64,000 nt of DNA, from positions 973,246 through 1,037,245 of the forward strand of contig OY282363.1 of assembly GCA_958295695.1 (NCBI GenBank), written 5' to 3'. Shown piece after piece: positions 39,331 to 47,765 of this stretch. Position numbers and translations under genes: made by a program. Position 1 is the stretch's first letter; the number at the start of each line of letters is the position of its first letter. The notes under the pieces are model-generated. The model saw nothing but the letters and a program-made list of their open reading frames with translations, ran no database searches and was not told the origin of the DNA. The stretch comes from an uncultured Alphaproteobacteria bacterium (GTDB lineage Bacteria > Pseudomonadota > Alphaproteobacteria > SP197).

Positions 39331-39458
39331 GCGGGTCCGCGGTTGGCGTCCCGAAGGCTCTCGCCGCGGCCACCCGCATGTCCGAACATCGTGAAGCTCG
39401 TCCCCTCGCCGTTCATGACCGCGTCGTGGCGTGTCGTACCAGCGACTATTGGTATGGC
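39331..39458. other. Spacer after the giant gene
   Basis: No gene, clear terminator or promoter is seen between the surface-protein stop and the transposase relic. Confidence 0.4.
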
Positions 39459-39675
39459 TCAGTTCGCAAACTGTAGGCGTGTCTTGGCCATCGCGGCATC
39501 GAGACAGGCTCTCGGCGATGGCCGGTCACCGAGTTCGATGAGATGGAACCACCTTGGATAGCTATCGAGGTACTTGGTGGCGATGCCGCGGAAGCCCCGC
39601 GGGAAGCCCTCGATCCGGTTGTGGCGGCTGTTGACCGTCTGGATGTGAAGGGCGCCGCGGACCCGCTCGCCGGCG
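39459..39675 (-). pseudogene. IS1595-family transposase C-terminal remnant
   Basis: The minus strand reads ERVRGALHIQTVNSRHNRIE, GFRGIATKYLDSYPRWFHLI and the terminal QFAN, the typical end of IS1595-group (ISXO2-like) transposases. About 70 residues survive. The zinc-binding and catalytic N-terminal parts are missing and terminal inverted repeats were not found, so the element is dead. Confidence 0.75.
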
Positions 39676-39691
39676 GCGCCGGTATGAGGGG

Positions 39692-40123
39692 TTGACGTTC
39701 GGCGTGGCGGCGGCCGCGATCTACGTCGATGCGGCGAGCGTGTTGGTGAAACCGGATGTAGCTCGGGCGCAAATCGCGGCGGATCGCCCAGCGCCCGGCG
39801 CGGCGGATCCCGAACCGGGCGCGCCGCCCGGCGATACCCCAGGAACGGGCGGGTCCAGCGCCGGTGGAGAGTCGACGCCACCGTTCCGGCCGCGCCGCTT
39901 CTTCGGCACCGTCGAGATCGACCCGGACCGGGCCGGCCGCGACATGGGGCAGCTGGCCGAAGAGGTCCTGCAGCACCTGACGACGCTGCCCGGCGGCGAG
40001 GTCACGGTGACGGTGGAGATCGAATCCCGGGTTCCGGACGGCGTTTCCGAAGACCTGCGGCGCGCGATCGACGAGAACTGCCGGACGCTCGGTTTCAAGT
40101 CGCACGGGTTCGAGGAGTCGTGA
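39692..40123 (+). pseudogene. C-terminal relic of a DUF499-like ATPase
   Basis: The frame reads AAAIYVDAASVLVKPDVARA, a proline-rich linker, then RRFFGTVEIDPDRAGRDMGQ, LAEEVLQHLTTLPGGEVTVT and ENCRTLGFKSHGFEES. The ending ENCRTLxFxSHGFEE is one I associate with C-termini of DUF499/AAA-type defence ATPases. There is no ATPase domain upstream, only the transposase relic. It is a different lineage from the DUF499 protein at 12.8 kb, whose C-terminus is intact. Confidence 0.5.
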
Positions 40124-40523
40124 GGCCGCGGAGGTCGGCCTGTGCGGCCCCCGTGCCGTAATCGAGGCCGGACGCTCCCCGCGCAAGAACGCCGCCAGCC
40201 GCAAGCGCCACGCCGGGATCGTCCAGCGCCCGCGATCGAGGGTGAGCAGCCGTTCCTGGGTTGCCGCTTCCGGGGGCCGGGCCGGTGACCCCACGGGCGG
40301 TCCCGGTTCGCCGCTTGCCGGACTTCACCTCACGGGTTTCGCGCCGCACGGCGAAGACCTGTCCGACGCCGGGGAAGGTCGGGGAACCGTCCGGTTCGCT
40401 GGAGACCCGGATGGAACGCCGCTCGCGGCGGCCATGCTCGGGCTTTGCACTCCCGACCGTGACGTCCGCCGCGCGCCGAGAGCTGGACGGCTCCTGGGCG
40501 CCAAGGGTGTCTCGCGGGACACG
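40124..40523. other. Intergenic stretch with one decayed coding segment
   Basis: On the minus strand about 40,156-40,270, a frame reads LTLDRGRWTIPAWRLRLAAF followed by LRGE, which looks like a fragment of a real protein I cannot name. The remainder lies downstream of the RND gene stop (40,526-40,524), and I see no U-tract terminator. Confidence 0.35.
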
Positions 40524-43500
40524 TCAGGTATGGCCCCCACTCCCATGCTCCCCGGCGCCCTCCCGCGCAGGACCGGACGCGCCGCGGGCGAGGATGGGCC
40601 GAACCGGCCGCAGGGCGTTCCCAATCCGGTGGAGATCCCGGCCCACCGCCAACAGGGCGGGCATCACGAACAGCACCAGCGTCGCCGCGCAGCCGAGGCC
40701 GAAGACGATCGTCAAGGCCATCGGAATCAGGAACTGCGCTTGCAGGCTCGTTTCGAGCAGCAGCGGGCTCAACCCGCCGATCGTCGTGGCCGAGGTCAGC
40801 ACGATCGCGCGCAGCCGGTCGCGGACTCCCCCGACGATCGCCTCGAGGAAGTCCTCCGTCTCCGCGCGCCGCCCGATGGCCGTGACCAGGATGATCGAGT
40901 TGTTGACCACGATGCCGGACAGCCCCATGAGCGCCACCAGGCCGAGGATGGTCAGGTTGTAGCCGAACAGCCAATGCCCGAGAACGGCGCCGACGAATCC
41001 CATCGGAATGATCGCCATGACGGCGAGCGGCCGGCCGTAGCTCGAGAACACCCAGGCCAGGACGATGTAGATCCCGGCGAGCCCGATCAGCGCCCCCAAC
41101 ATCATGTCCGAAAGGGTCTCCCGGGTCTCCTCCGACCGGCCCTTGAGGGCCAGGTCCACCCCGTGGCGCTCGGCGATCCGGCGCAACCCGTCGCGCTCGA
41201 TGGCCGCCAGCAGTTCGCCCGTCGTGATGACGTCGGCGTCGAGCTTGGCGGTGACGGAGATTTGGCGGCGCCCGTCCTCGCTCCTGATGTAGGCGAAGCC
41301 CTGGTTGGCCCGCCGCGAGACCGCCTCTTCGAGCGGGACTTCGGCGCCCGTCGGGCCGCGCAAGTACAGGCGGTCGAGAATGTCCGTGTCGCGCTCGTCC
41401 GCCGGAAGCCTGACCCGGACGGCGACCTCTTCGTCGCCGCGCGAGAAGCGCGTCGCGATCACGCCCTCGATGGCGTCCCGCACCTGGCGGCCGACCGTCC
41501 GGGTGGTGAAGCCCATCGAGCGGCCGCGCGGCGTGACTTCCAGGATCGTCTCCCGCTTGCCCCAGGGCAGGTCGTCCCTGATGGCGCGCACTCCCGGATA
41601 GCGTTCGAGGAGCGCCCGCAACTCCAGCGCCGCCCGTTTGAGCGCCACGACGTCGTCGCCGATGAACCTCACGTCGACGTCGCTGCCGGGCGGTCCGCCC
41701 CGGGCCCCGAAGACGGTGAGGGTGTCGAGCCCGGCGACCGGGCGGATCCTGGCGCGCCAGGCGTCGATGAACGGCTCGATGCGCAAGTCGCGCAGGTCGG
41801 CGGGACGCAGCTCCACCTCGACCCCGCCGATATTGTCGCCGGCTCCGGGATCCTCGCTGGCCGGGACGCCGATTGTCGTTATCGCCATGCGGACGAGGTC
41901 GCTGTCGTCGCCTTCCAGCTCGCGGACAGTCGCGTCGAGCGCGCGATTCACCTCGTCGAGCATCGCGACCGTGGCCTCGCGCGGCGTGCCGGGAACCATC
42001 GTGACGTTGGCGAAGACCCGGTCCGCCTCGGGCGACGGGAAGAAGGTGAAGCCCACCCGGCCGCCCGCCACCATGCCCGCGGCCAGCAGCATCAGTCCGA
42101 CCGCGACGGCCAGCGTCGCGTAGCGCCAGTGGATACAGACCTCGACGAAGGACCGGAACGGCCCGTCGCGAAACGCCGCGAACCCGCCGTCGAACCATCG
42201 GCGGTAGCGGGCGGGCCACCCGGTCGGGGAGGGCGCGGAGGCGGCGCTCAGATGGCCCGGCAGGACCAGGAAACACTCCATCAGGCTCGCGATCAGCACC
42301 GCGACCACGACAAGCGGAATGGTGGCGATGATCTGGCCGAGGGTCCCGGAGATCAACAACAGCGGCAGGAAGGCGCTGATCGTCGTCAGCGCCGCCGCGA
42401 ACACGGGAACGGCCATCCGATGGGCGCCGTCGATCGCGGCCGCGAGCGGCGACAGCCCCTGGCGGCCGCGGGTCTCGACGTGCTCGCCGACGACGATCGC
42501 GTCGTCGACGATGATTCCGATCGTCATGATCAGGCTGAACAGGCTGACCATGTTGATCGTCAGGCCGGCAGCCAGCATGATCCCGAAGGCGGCGAGCAGG
42601 GAGGCCGGGATGCCGGCCATCACCCAGAACGCCACCCGCGCCCGCAGGAACACCATGAGGATCACGATCACGATCGCCAAGCCGCTGGCGCCGTTCCGGA
42701 TCAGCAGGTCGATCCGGTCGCGAATCGAGCTGACGGCCACGTCGTAGCGTTCCATATCGAGGGTCGCCGGCAGGGTCGGCGCGACCTCGTCGAGATAGGC
42801 CTCCGCGATCTTCGCCATCTTCAGCGCGTCGCCCTGGACGGCGCGCTGGACGTGGAGTTCGATCGCGCGTCGTCCCTTGCGCCGGACCTCCGCGGCGTCC
42901 TCGTCGAAGCCTTCGCGCACGCGGGCCACGTCGCCCAGGCGTATCGCGCGGCCGTCCTCGAGCGCCTTCAGCTCGATGTCCTCGATCCCGCGGGCGGTGT
43001 CGACCAGGCCGAGGCTCCGGATATGCCGGCGCCCTTGCCCCACGTCGCCCGCGGGCAGGTCCCGCGACGTCTCGCGGATCCTGGCGCCGATGTCGGCCAG
43101 GGTCATGTCGAGCCGGCGGAGCGCGGCCGACGGCACCTCGACCAGGATCTCCTCGTCGCGCATGCCCGTCGTCGTGACCCGGTCGATTCCCCGGTCGAGC
43201 AAGCCGTCGCGCAGACTCTTGGCATGCGCTTTCAGCGCCGCCTCCGTATGCGGCCCCGACAGCACGACGCGCAGGATCGTCTCGTAGCGCGCGATGCGCC
43301 TCGTCTCCGGCGTCTTGGCGTCTTCCGGCAGGGTGCTGATGCGCGAGACCGCGGCTCCCACGTCCGACAGCGCGGCCTGCATGTCGCCGCCCGCCTTGAA
43401 CTCGACGTTGACGCTCGCCCCCCCCTCGGTGGCGGTCGAGCGCACCCGCTTGACGTTGTCCAGGAAGCGGACCTCGGGGACGATCGCCCGCACCAGCTTC

Positions 43501-43730
43501 GCGTCCACGTCCTCCGCCGCGGCGCCCGGCCATTCGACCCATACGCTCACGAAGTCGATGCCGAACGTGGGCAGGAATTGCGCGTTCATCTTGACGATGC
43601 CGAAGACGCCGACGATCGCCATCAGGGCGAGCAGCAGATTGGGCGCGTTGCGATGGCGGGCGAACAGGGCGATCGGGCCGCTTCTCCGCGCGCCCCGTTC
43701 CGCCGCGTCCGCGTCGTCTCGCGCGCTCAC
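40524..43730 (-). CDS. RND family inner-membrane efflux transporter (AcrB/HAE1-like)
   Basis: The 1,068 residues have the standard RND length and layout. TM1 lies near the start (NAPNLLLALMAIVGVFGIVK), followed by a large periplasmic loop. The TM4 proton-relay region is MTIGIIVDDAIVVGEHVETR, with the paired aspartates, and the C-terminal half repeats the fold (LVALMGLSGIVVNNSIILVT). The start is a GTG overlapping the adaptor stop as GTGA (43,730-43,727); longer upstream frames are shadow sequence. It exports small molecules across the envelope together with the adaptor and an outer-membrane channel not in the window. It is divergent from the peptide cluster, so a role in export or self-protection for that product is possible but unproven. 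Confidence 0.93.
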   Translation of the reverse strand: MSARDDADAAERGARRSGPIALFARHRNAPNLLLALMAIVGVFGIVKMNAQFLPTFGIDFVSVWVEWPGAAAEDVDAKLVRAIVPEVRFLDNVKRVRSTATEGGASVNVEFKAGGDMQAALSDVGAAVSRISTLPEDAKTPETRRIARYETILRVVLSGPHTEAALKAHAKSLRDGLLDRGIDRVTTTGMRDEEILVEVPSAALRRLDMTLADIGARIRETSRDLPAGDVGQGRRHIRSLGLVDTARGIEDIELKALEDGRAIRLGDVARVREGFDEDAAEVRRKGRRAIELHVQRAVQGDALKMAKIAEAYLDEVAPTLPATLDMERYDVAVSSIRDRIDLLIRNGASGLAIVIVILMVFLRARVAFWVMAGIPASLLAAFGIMLAAGLTINMVSLFSLIMTIGIIVDDAIVVGEHVETRGRQGLSPLAAAIDGAHRMAVPVFAAALTTISAFLPLLLISGTLGQIIATIPLVVVAVLIASLMECFLVLPGHLSAASAPSPTGWPARYRRWFDGGFAAFRDGPFRSFVEVCIHWRYATLAVAVGLMLLAAGMVAGGRVGFTFFPSPEADRVFANVTMVPGTPREATVAMLDEVNRALDATVRELEGDDSDLVRMAITTIGVPASEDPGAGDNIGGVEVELRPADLRDLRIEPFIDAWRARIRPVAGLDTLTVFGARGGPPGSDVDVRFIGDDVVALKRAALELRALLERYPGVRAIRDDLPWGKRETILEVTPRGRSMGFTTRTVGRQVRDAIEGVIATRFSRGDEEVAVRVRLPADERDTDILDRLYLRGPTGAEVPLEEAVSRRANQGFAYIRSEDGRRQISVTAKLDADVITTGELLAAIERDGLRRIAERHGVDLALKGRSEETRETLSDMMLGALIGLAGIYIVLAWVFSSYGRPLAVMAIIPMGFVGAVLGHWLFGYNLTILGLVALMGLSGIVVNNSIILVTAIGRRAETEDFLEAIVGGVRDRLRAIVLTSATTIGGLSPLLLETSLQAQFLIPMALTIVFGLGCAATLVLFVMPALLAVGRDLHRIGNALRPVRPILARGASGPAREGAGEHGSGGHT

Positions 43731-44983
43731 CGCTCCTCTACCCGCTGTCCGGGGCCGATCTCCGGGAAGTGGGTGATGACGATCCTCGCGCCCGGCGCGA
43801 TGTCGGCGCGGATCAGCACGTCCTTGGCGATCCGCCGCAGCAGCTCGACGCGGCGCGGCGCGAGCCGGCCCTCCTCGATGACGTAGACGTTGCCTTCCCC
43901 ATCGACCGCGCCTTCGGGAAGGCGCAGGACTCCGCGGTAGAGCTCGCCGGGGATGCGAACCTCGACGAAGGCGCCGGGCCGAAGCGGCGCGCCGGGATCC
44001 GGGTCGACGAGGCGCGCGCGGACGCCGATGCCGCCGCTCGCCGGGTCGATCTCGGCGTCGAGCCTCTCGATGACCGCGTCGTACGCGAAGTCGCGCGGCC
44101 CGACGCGCCACGTCACCGACACCGCCCGCCCCAGCAGCCGATCCGCCGCCCGCTCGCCATCGCCGCCCACCAGGCGCCCGAAGTCGCCCCGCTTCAGCTG
44201 GAACGAGACTTCGAGCCGGCGCGCGACGATCAGCCGCGCGAGGCGGTCGCCGACGCCGACGCGCTGTCCCGTGGCCGCGGCCACGTCGGCGAGGTAGCCG
44301 TCCTCGGGCGCCGCCAGCAGGGTTTCGTCGAGGTCGCGCCGGGCCCGCTTCAGAGCGGCCTCGCTGCGCGCGAGCGCGGCGCTCGACTGCTCGATCCGCG
44401 CCGTCAGCCTCTCCAGGCGCTGCTCCGCCGACACGACCGACCGATTGGCCTCGTTGGCGGCGATCGTCGCGTCGTCCCGGGCCTTGCGCGACAGCGCGCC
44501 GCGCTCGCTCAGCTCGCGCTTCCGTTCCAGATCGGCCATGCGCAGCGCGGCCTGCTTGCGGGCTATGGCCAGCAACCGGCGCTCGGCGTCCAGCTCCGCC
44601 CGCGCCTCCTCGAGGCGGGACCGCGATTCGGCGACCGCGGCTTCCTTGTCGGCCACCTCGATCTCGTAGTCGAACCGCTCGATGACGGCGAGCGTCTCGC
44701 CCCCGCGGACAACCGCGCCCTCGATGAAGTTGGGTCCCAGTTCGGCGATCCGGCCGGCCACCAGCGGCCGCAACTCGACGACGCTGCCGGCGACGACGAC
44801 GCCGAACTCGACGATCACGGGCCGGACGTCGACATACCGCGCCTCGACCGCGGCGACCGGGAGCGCCCGTTCATCGGCGGGCGCGGGCGTCGCCTCGGGG
44901 CGGGTCGCGCGCAGATAGAGAAAGCCCATGCTCGCGATCGCGAGCAACAGCGCCGGCAGGACGAACTTGGCGAGTCTTTTCAT
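43727..44983 (-). CDS. RND efflux periplasmic adaptor (membrane fusion protein)
   Basis: This 418-residue protein has an N-terminal membrane anchor (FVLPALLLAIASMGFLYLRA), a split lipoyl domain (ELRPLVAGRIAELGPNFIEG and, after the hairpin, LLAAPEDGYLADVAAATGQR), and a long alpha-helical hairpin between them (about 120-240, rich in Ala/Glu/Arg). A beta-barrel and membrane-proximal part follow. It links the RND pump to an outer-membrane channel. Its start lies only about 13 bases from the -35 of the oppositely oriented precursor promoter, so the two transcription units share a control region. Confidence 0.92.
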   Translation of the reverse strand: MKRLAKFVLPALLLAIASMGFLYLRATRPEATPAPADERALPVAAVEARYVDVRPVIVEFGVVVAGSVVELRPLVAGRIAELGPNFIEGAVVRGGETLAVIERFDYEIEVADKEAAVAESRSRLEEARAELDAERRLLAIARKQAALRMADLERKRELSERGALSRKARDDATIAANEANRSVVSAEQRLERLTARIEQSSAALARSEAALKRARRDLDETLLAAPEDGYLADVAAATGQRVGVGDRLARLIVARRLEVSFQLKRGDFGRLVGGDGERAADRLLGRAVSVTWRVGPRDFAYDAVIERLDAEIDPASGGIGVRARLVDPDPGAPLRPGAFVEVRIPGELYRGVLRLPEGAVDGEGNVYVIEEGRLAPRRVELLRRIAKDVLIRADIAPGARIVITHFPEIGPGQRVEER

Positions 44984-44996
44984 GGCGTCCTAACGG

Positions 44997-45025
44997 TTGC
45001 CGCCTCCCGATCGTTCCAGTATACT
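44997..45025 (+). promoter_or_regulatory. Sigma70-like promoter of the precursor-peptide array
   Basis: TTGCCG (44,997-45,002), a 17-bp spacer and TATACT (45,020-45,025) stand upstream of the first precursor gene on the plus strand. The spacing is ideal and each hexamer matches the consensus at most positions. Transcription would start about 100 bases before the first ATG. Confidence 0.6.
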
Positions 45026-45135
45026 CCAGATGAGGTCCGGCCCGCGCGGCCGGCGGATACGACGCTTCGACCCCGGCCGCCGGAAGCGTGGCGGCGCGAC
45101 ATGGAGCGTATCATCGCCCGAGGAGGAGCGAACCC

Positions 45136-45423
45136 ATGGAAACACCGAAGGAAATGCGGACGAGGATCGCGGACAAGGCGGCCGGAGACGCGGAGTTCCG
45201 CGCCCGGCTGCTCGGCGATCCGAAGGGAGCGATCGAGCGGGAGTTGGGCGTCGCCATTCCGGCGTCCCTGTCGATCGAGGTCCACGAAGAGAGCGGGGAG
45301 ACCGCGCATCTGGTTCTTCCTCCCAGCAGCAAGCTGGGCGAAAGCGACCTGCAAGCGGTCGCCGGCGGCGGGCAGTCGAGGTTTTTTGGGCAGAATGTCG
45401 ATTCGGCCATCAGCCACTGGTAA
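45136..45423 (+). CDS. NHLP-type RiPP precursor 1
   Basis: This 95-residue precursor starts at an ATG 7 bases after AGGAGGAG. Its leader matches the nitrile-hydratase-like leader peptide family: a helical segment (IADKAAGDAEFRARLLGDPK), then ASLSIEVHEESGETAHLVLP and DLQAVAGG. The C39 exporter encoded at 53.8-56.0 kb is expected to cut after Gly-Gly (residue 78), releasing the 17-residue core GQSRFFGQNVDSAISHW. The core has no Cys, which argues against lanthionines. It is the first gene after the promoter and the only core ending in His-Trp. Confidence 0.9.
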   Translation: METPKEMRTRIADKAAGDAEFRARLLGDPKGAIERELGVAIPASLSIEVHEESGETAHLVLPPSSKLGESDLQAVAGGGQSRFFGQNVDSAISHW

Positions 45424-45558
45424 TCCCGCCAAGCCGCGCGGATCGGGGTTGAGGCCGTTCAACGGGCTGTCAGGCTGTCCATCGTCGTCAAGGGCGTTTG
45501 TCGCCGGAAGCGTGGCGGCGCGACATGGAGCACATCATCGTCTGAGAGGAGCGAACCC

Positions 45559-45834
45559 ATGGAAACACCGAAGGAAATGCGGACGAGGATCGCGGACAAG
45601 GCGGCCGGGGACGCGGAGTTCCGCGCCCGGTTGCTCGGCGATCCGAAAGGGGCGCTCGAGCGGGAGTTGGGCGTCGCCATTCCGGCGTCCCTGTCGATCG
45701 AGATCCACGAAGAGAGCGGGGAGACCGCGCATCTGGTTCTTCCTCCCAGCAGCAAGCTGAGCGAAAGCGACCTGCAAGCGGTCGCCGGCGGCGCTCGTCC
45801 CCGTGGACAGGAGTGGGACCCCCGCACTTGGTAA
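45559..45834 (+). CDS. NHLP-type RiPP precursor 2
   Basis: The 78-residue leader differs from precursor 1 at only a few positions (Leu for Ile in KGALERE; Ile for Val in IEIHEES). The 13-residue core is ARPRGQEWDPRTW, Arg/Pro-rich with two Trp and ending in Thr-Trp. GAGAGGAGC precedes the ATG as ribosome-binding site. A hairpin lies 30 bases after the stop. Confidence 0.9.
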   Translation: METPKEMRTRIADKAAGDAEFRARLLGDPKGALERELGVAIPASLSIEIHEESGETAHLVLPPSSKLSESDLQAVAGGARPRGQEWDPRTW

Positions 45835-45863
45835 TCCCGCCGGGCCGCGCGAATTGGGGTTGA

Positions 45864-45880
45864 GGCCCGTTCAACGGGCC
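45864..45880 (+). repeat. Conserved spacer hairpin of the precursor array
   Basis: GGCCCG-TTCAA-CGGGCC forms a 6-bp stem with a 5-base loop, about 30 bases after a precursor stop. Equivalent hairpins occur near 46,664 (one stem mismatch), 49,019, 49,504 and 50,258. In three of these the loop changes (CTCGA or TTCGA) while the stem is kept. A degraded version follows precursor 1. No U-tract follows, so RNA processing or partial attenuation between cistrons is more likely than termination. Confidence 0.6.
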
Positions 45881-45971
45881 AGCCAGGTTGTCCATTGTCG
45901 TCAAAGGCGTTTGTCGCCGGAAGCGTGGCGGCGCGACATGGAGCACATCATCGTCTGAGAGGAGCGAGCCC

Positions 45972-46265
45972 ATGGAAACACCGAAGGAAATGCGGACGAG
46001 GATCGTGGAGAAGGCGACCGGGGACGCGGAGTTCCGCGCCCGGCTGCTCGGCGATCCGAAAGGGGCGCTCGAGCGGGAGTTGGGCGTCGCCATTCCGGCG
46101 TCGCTGTCGATCGAGGTCCACGAAGAGAGCGGGGAGACCGCGCACTTGGTTCTTCCGCCCCACAGCAAGCTGAGCGAAGGCGATTTGCGGGCGGTGACGG
46201 CCGGGTTCAGCATCTTCACTCCGGCCGAACGAGAAGGGCTCAGAGAGGCCGGTCTCAATTGGTGA
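45972..46265 (+). CDS. NHLP-type RiPP precursor 3
   Basis: The 97-residue precursor has leader variant IVEKATGDAEF and ends LRAVTAG rather than AVAGG, so the cleavage site is Ala-Gly. The predicted core FSIFTPAEREGLREAGLNW (19 residues) is identical to that of precursor 5. Only about 75 bases separate it from precursor 4, without the usual spacer hairpin. Confidence 0.88.
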   Translation: METPKEMRTRIVEKATGDAEFRARLLGDPKGALERELGVAIPASLSIEVHEESGETAHLVLPPHSKLSEGDLRAVTAGFSIFTPAEREGLREAGLNW

Positions 46266-46341
46266 GGCCGATGCGGCTGGTTTTCCGCTCGACGGCGAAC
46301 GAGGACCGACGCCGCGGCGAACACAGGATGGAGGGAAGTTC

Positions 46342-46632
46342 ATGAGCACCGAAACCAAAACCGTGACTGAGCTGCGCGGGCACTTGATGGAGAAAGCGAC
46401 CGCGGACGAAGCGTTCCGCGCCCGGCTGCTTTCCGATCCGAAGGGGGCGATCGAGGAAGAGTTGGGCCTCGCCGTTCCGGCGTCGCTGTCGATCGAGGTC
46501 CACGAAGAGAGCGCCGGGACCGCGCATCTGGTTCTTCCCCCCAGCAGCAAGCTGAGCGAAGGCGACCTGCGGGCGGTCGCCGGCGGTAGGTGGATCTCGC
46601 AGGCGATAAACAGGGAAATTGCCAGCTGGTAA
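46342..46632 (+). CDS. NHLP-type RiPP precursor 4 (second leader type)
   Basis: This 96-residue precursor has a different N-terminus from most of the array: MSTETKTVTELRGHLMEKAT, then the shared ASLSIEVHEES and LRAVAGG, giving an 82-residue leader. The core is RWISQAINREIASW (14 residues). GGAGGGAAG precedes the ATG. Only precursors 4 and 6 carry this leader. Confidence 0.9.
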   Translation: MSTETKTVTELRGHLMEKATADEAFRARLLSDPKGAIEEELGLAVPASLSIEVHEESAGTAHLVLPPSSKLSEGDLRAVAGGRWISQAINREIASW

Positions 46633-46769
46633 TCCCGCCGGGCCGCGCGGATCGGGGTTGAGGCCCGTTCAACGGGTCAGCCAGGCTGTCCATCGTCGTC
46701 AAGGGTATTTGTCGCCGGAAGCGTGGCGGCGCGACATGGAGCGCATCGTCATCCGAGAGGAGCGGGCCC

Positions 46770-47063
46770 ATGGAAACACCGAAGGAAATGCGGACGAGGA
46801 TCGTGGAGAAGGCGGCCGGGGACGCGGACTTCCGCGCCCGGCTGCTCGGCGATCCGAAGGGGGCGCTCGAGCGGGAGTTGGGCGTCGCCATTCCGGCGTC
46901 GCTGTCGATCGAGGTCCACGAAGAGAGCGGCGCGACCGCGCACCTGGTTCTTCCGCCCCACAGCAAGCTGAGCGAAGGCGATTTGCGGGCGGTGACGGCC
47001 GGGTTCAGCATCTTCACTCCGGCCGAACGAGAAGGGCTCAGAGAGGCCGGTCTCAATTGGTGA
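46770..47063 (+). CDS. NHLP-type RiPP precursor 5 (duplicate of 3)
   Basis: The precursor is the same length as precursor 3 and has the same 19-residue core, but with leader changes (AAGDADF; SGATAHL). Precursors 3-4 and 5-6 together form a tandem duplication of about 800 bases. Confidence 0.9.
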   Translation: METPKEMRTRIVEKAAGDADFRARLLGDPKGALERELGVAIPASLSIEVHEESGATAHLVLPPHSKLSEGDLRAVTAGFSIFTPAEREGLREAGLNW

Positions 47064-47139
47064 GGCCGATGCGGCTGGTTTTCCGCTCGACGGCGAACGA
47101 AGACCGACGCCGCGGCGAACACAGGATGGAGGGAAGCTC

Positions 47140-47424
47140 ATGAGCACCGAAACCAAAACCGTGACTGAGCTGCGCGGGCACTTGATGGAGAAAGCGACCG
47201 CGGACGAAGCATTCCGCGCCCGGCTGCTTTCCGATCCGAAGGCCGCGATCGAGGAAGAGTTGGGCCTCGCCGTTCCGGCGTCCATGTCGATCGAGGTCCA
47301 CGAAGAGAGCGGCGCGACCGCGCATCTGATTCTTCCGCCCGACAGCAAGCTGAGCGAAAGCGACCTGCGGGCGGTCGCCGGCGGGTTTGAAAGGCATCCG
47401 GGGTACTACGACATCAATTGGTAA
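47140..47424 (+). CDS. NHLP-type RiPP precursor 6 (second leader type)
   Basis: The leader is nearly identical to precursor 4, but the core is entirely different: FERHPGYYDINW (12 residues). As the duplicate partner of precursor 4, it shows that cores diverge or are exchanged while leaders stay fixed. The next precursor follows after only 39 bases. Confidence 0.9.
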   Translation: MSTETKTVTELRGHLMEKATADEAFRARLLSDPKAAIEEELGLAVPASMSIEVHEESGATAHLILPPDSKLSESDLRAVAGGFERHPGYYDINW

Positions 47425-47463
47425 CGACGGCTTTTGACACCATCGCCCGAGAGGAGCGGACCC

Positions 47464-47727
47464 ATGGAAACACCGAATGAAATGCGGACGAGGATCGCGG
47501 ACAAGGCGGCCGGGGACGCGGAGTTCCGCGCCCGGTTGCTCGGCGATCCGAAGGGGGCGCTCGAGCGGGAGTTGGGCGTCGCCATTCCGGCGTCGCTGTC
47601 GATCGAGGTCCACGAAGAGAGCGGCGCGACCGCGCATCTGGTTCTTCCTCCCAGCAGCAAGCTGAGCGAAAGCGACCTGCAAGCGGTCGCCGGTGGCGGG
47701 AATTGGAATATCGCGGCTGACTGGTAA
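47464..47727 (+). CDS. NHLP-type RiPP precursor 7
   Basis: The 87-residue precursor has a METPNEM leader start and a short 9-residue core, GNWNIAADW. It lies 38 bases upstream of the 372-codon gene, the only intact non-precursor gene inside the array. The two are probably transcribed together. Confidence 0.9.
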   Translation: METPNEMRTRIADKAAGDAEFRARLLGDPKGALERELGVAIPASLSIEVHEESGATAHLVLPPSSKLSESDLQAVAGGGNWNIAADW

Positions 47728-47765
47728 TCCCGCCGGGCCGCCCGGCGGTCCCGCGGACATACATC

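Noticed and set aside
40242..43886. 1,214-codon plus-strand frame opposite the RND gene
   Set aside because: It is a shadow of a G+C-rich coding strand. The minus strand carries an intact, family-typical RND transporter with a coupled adaptor.
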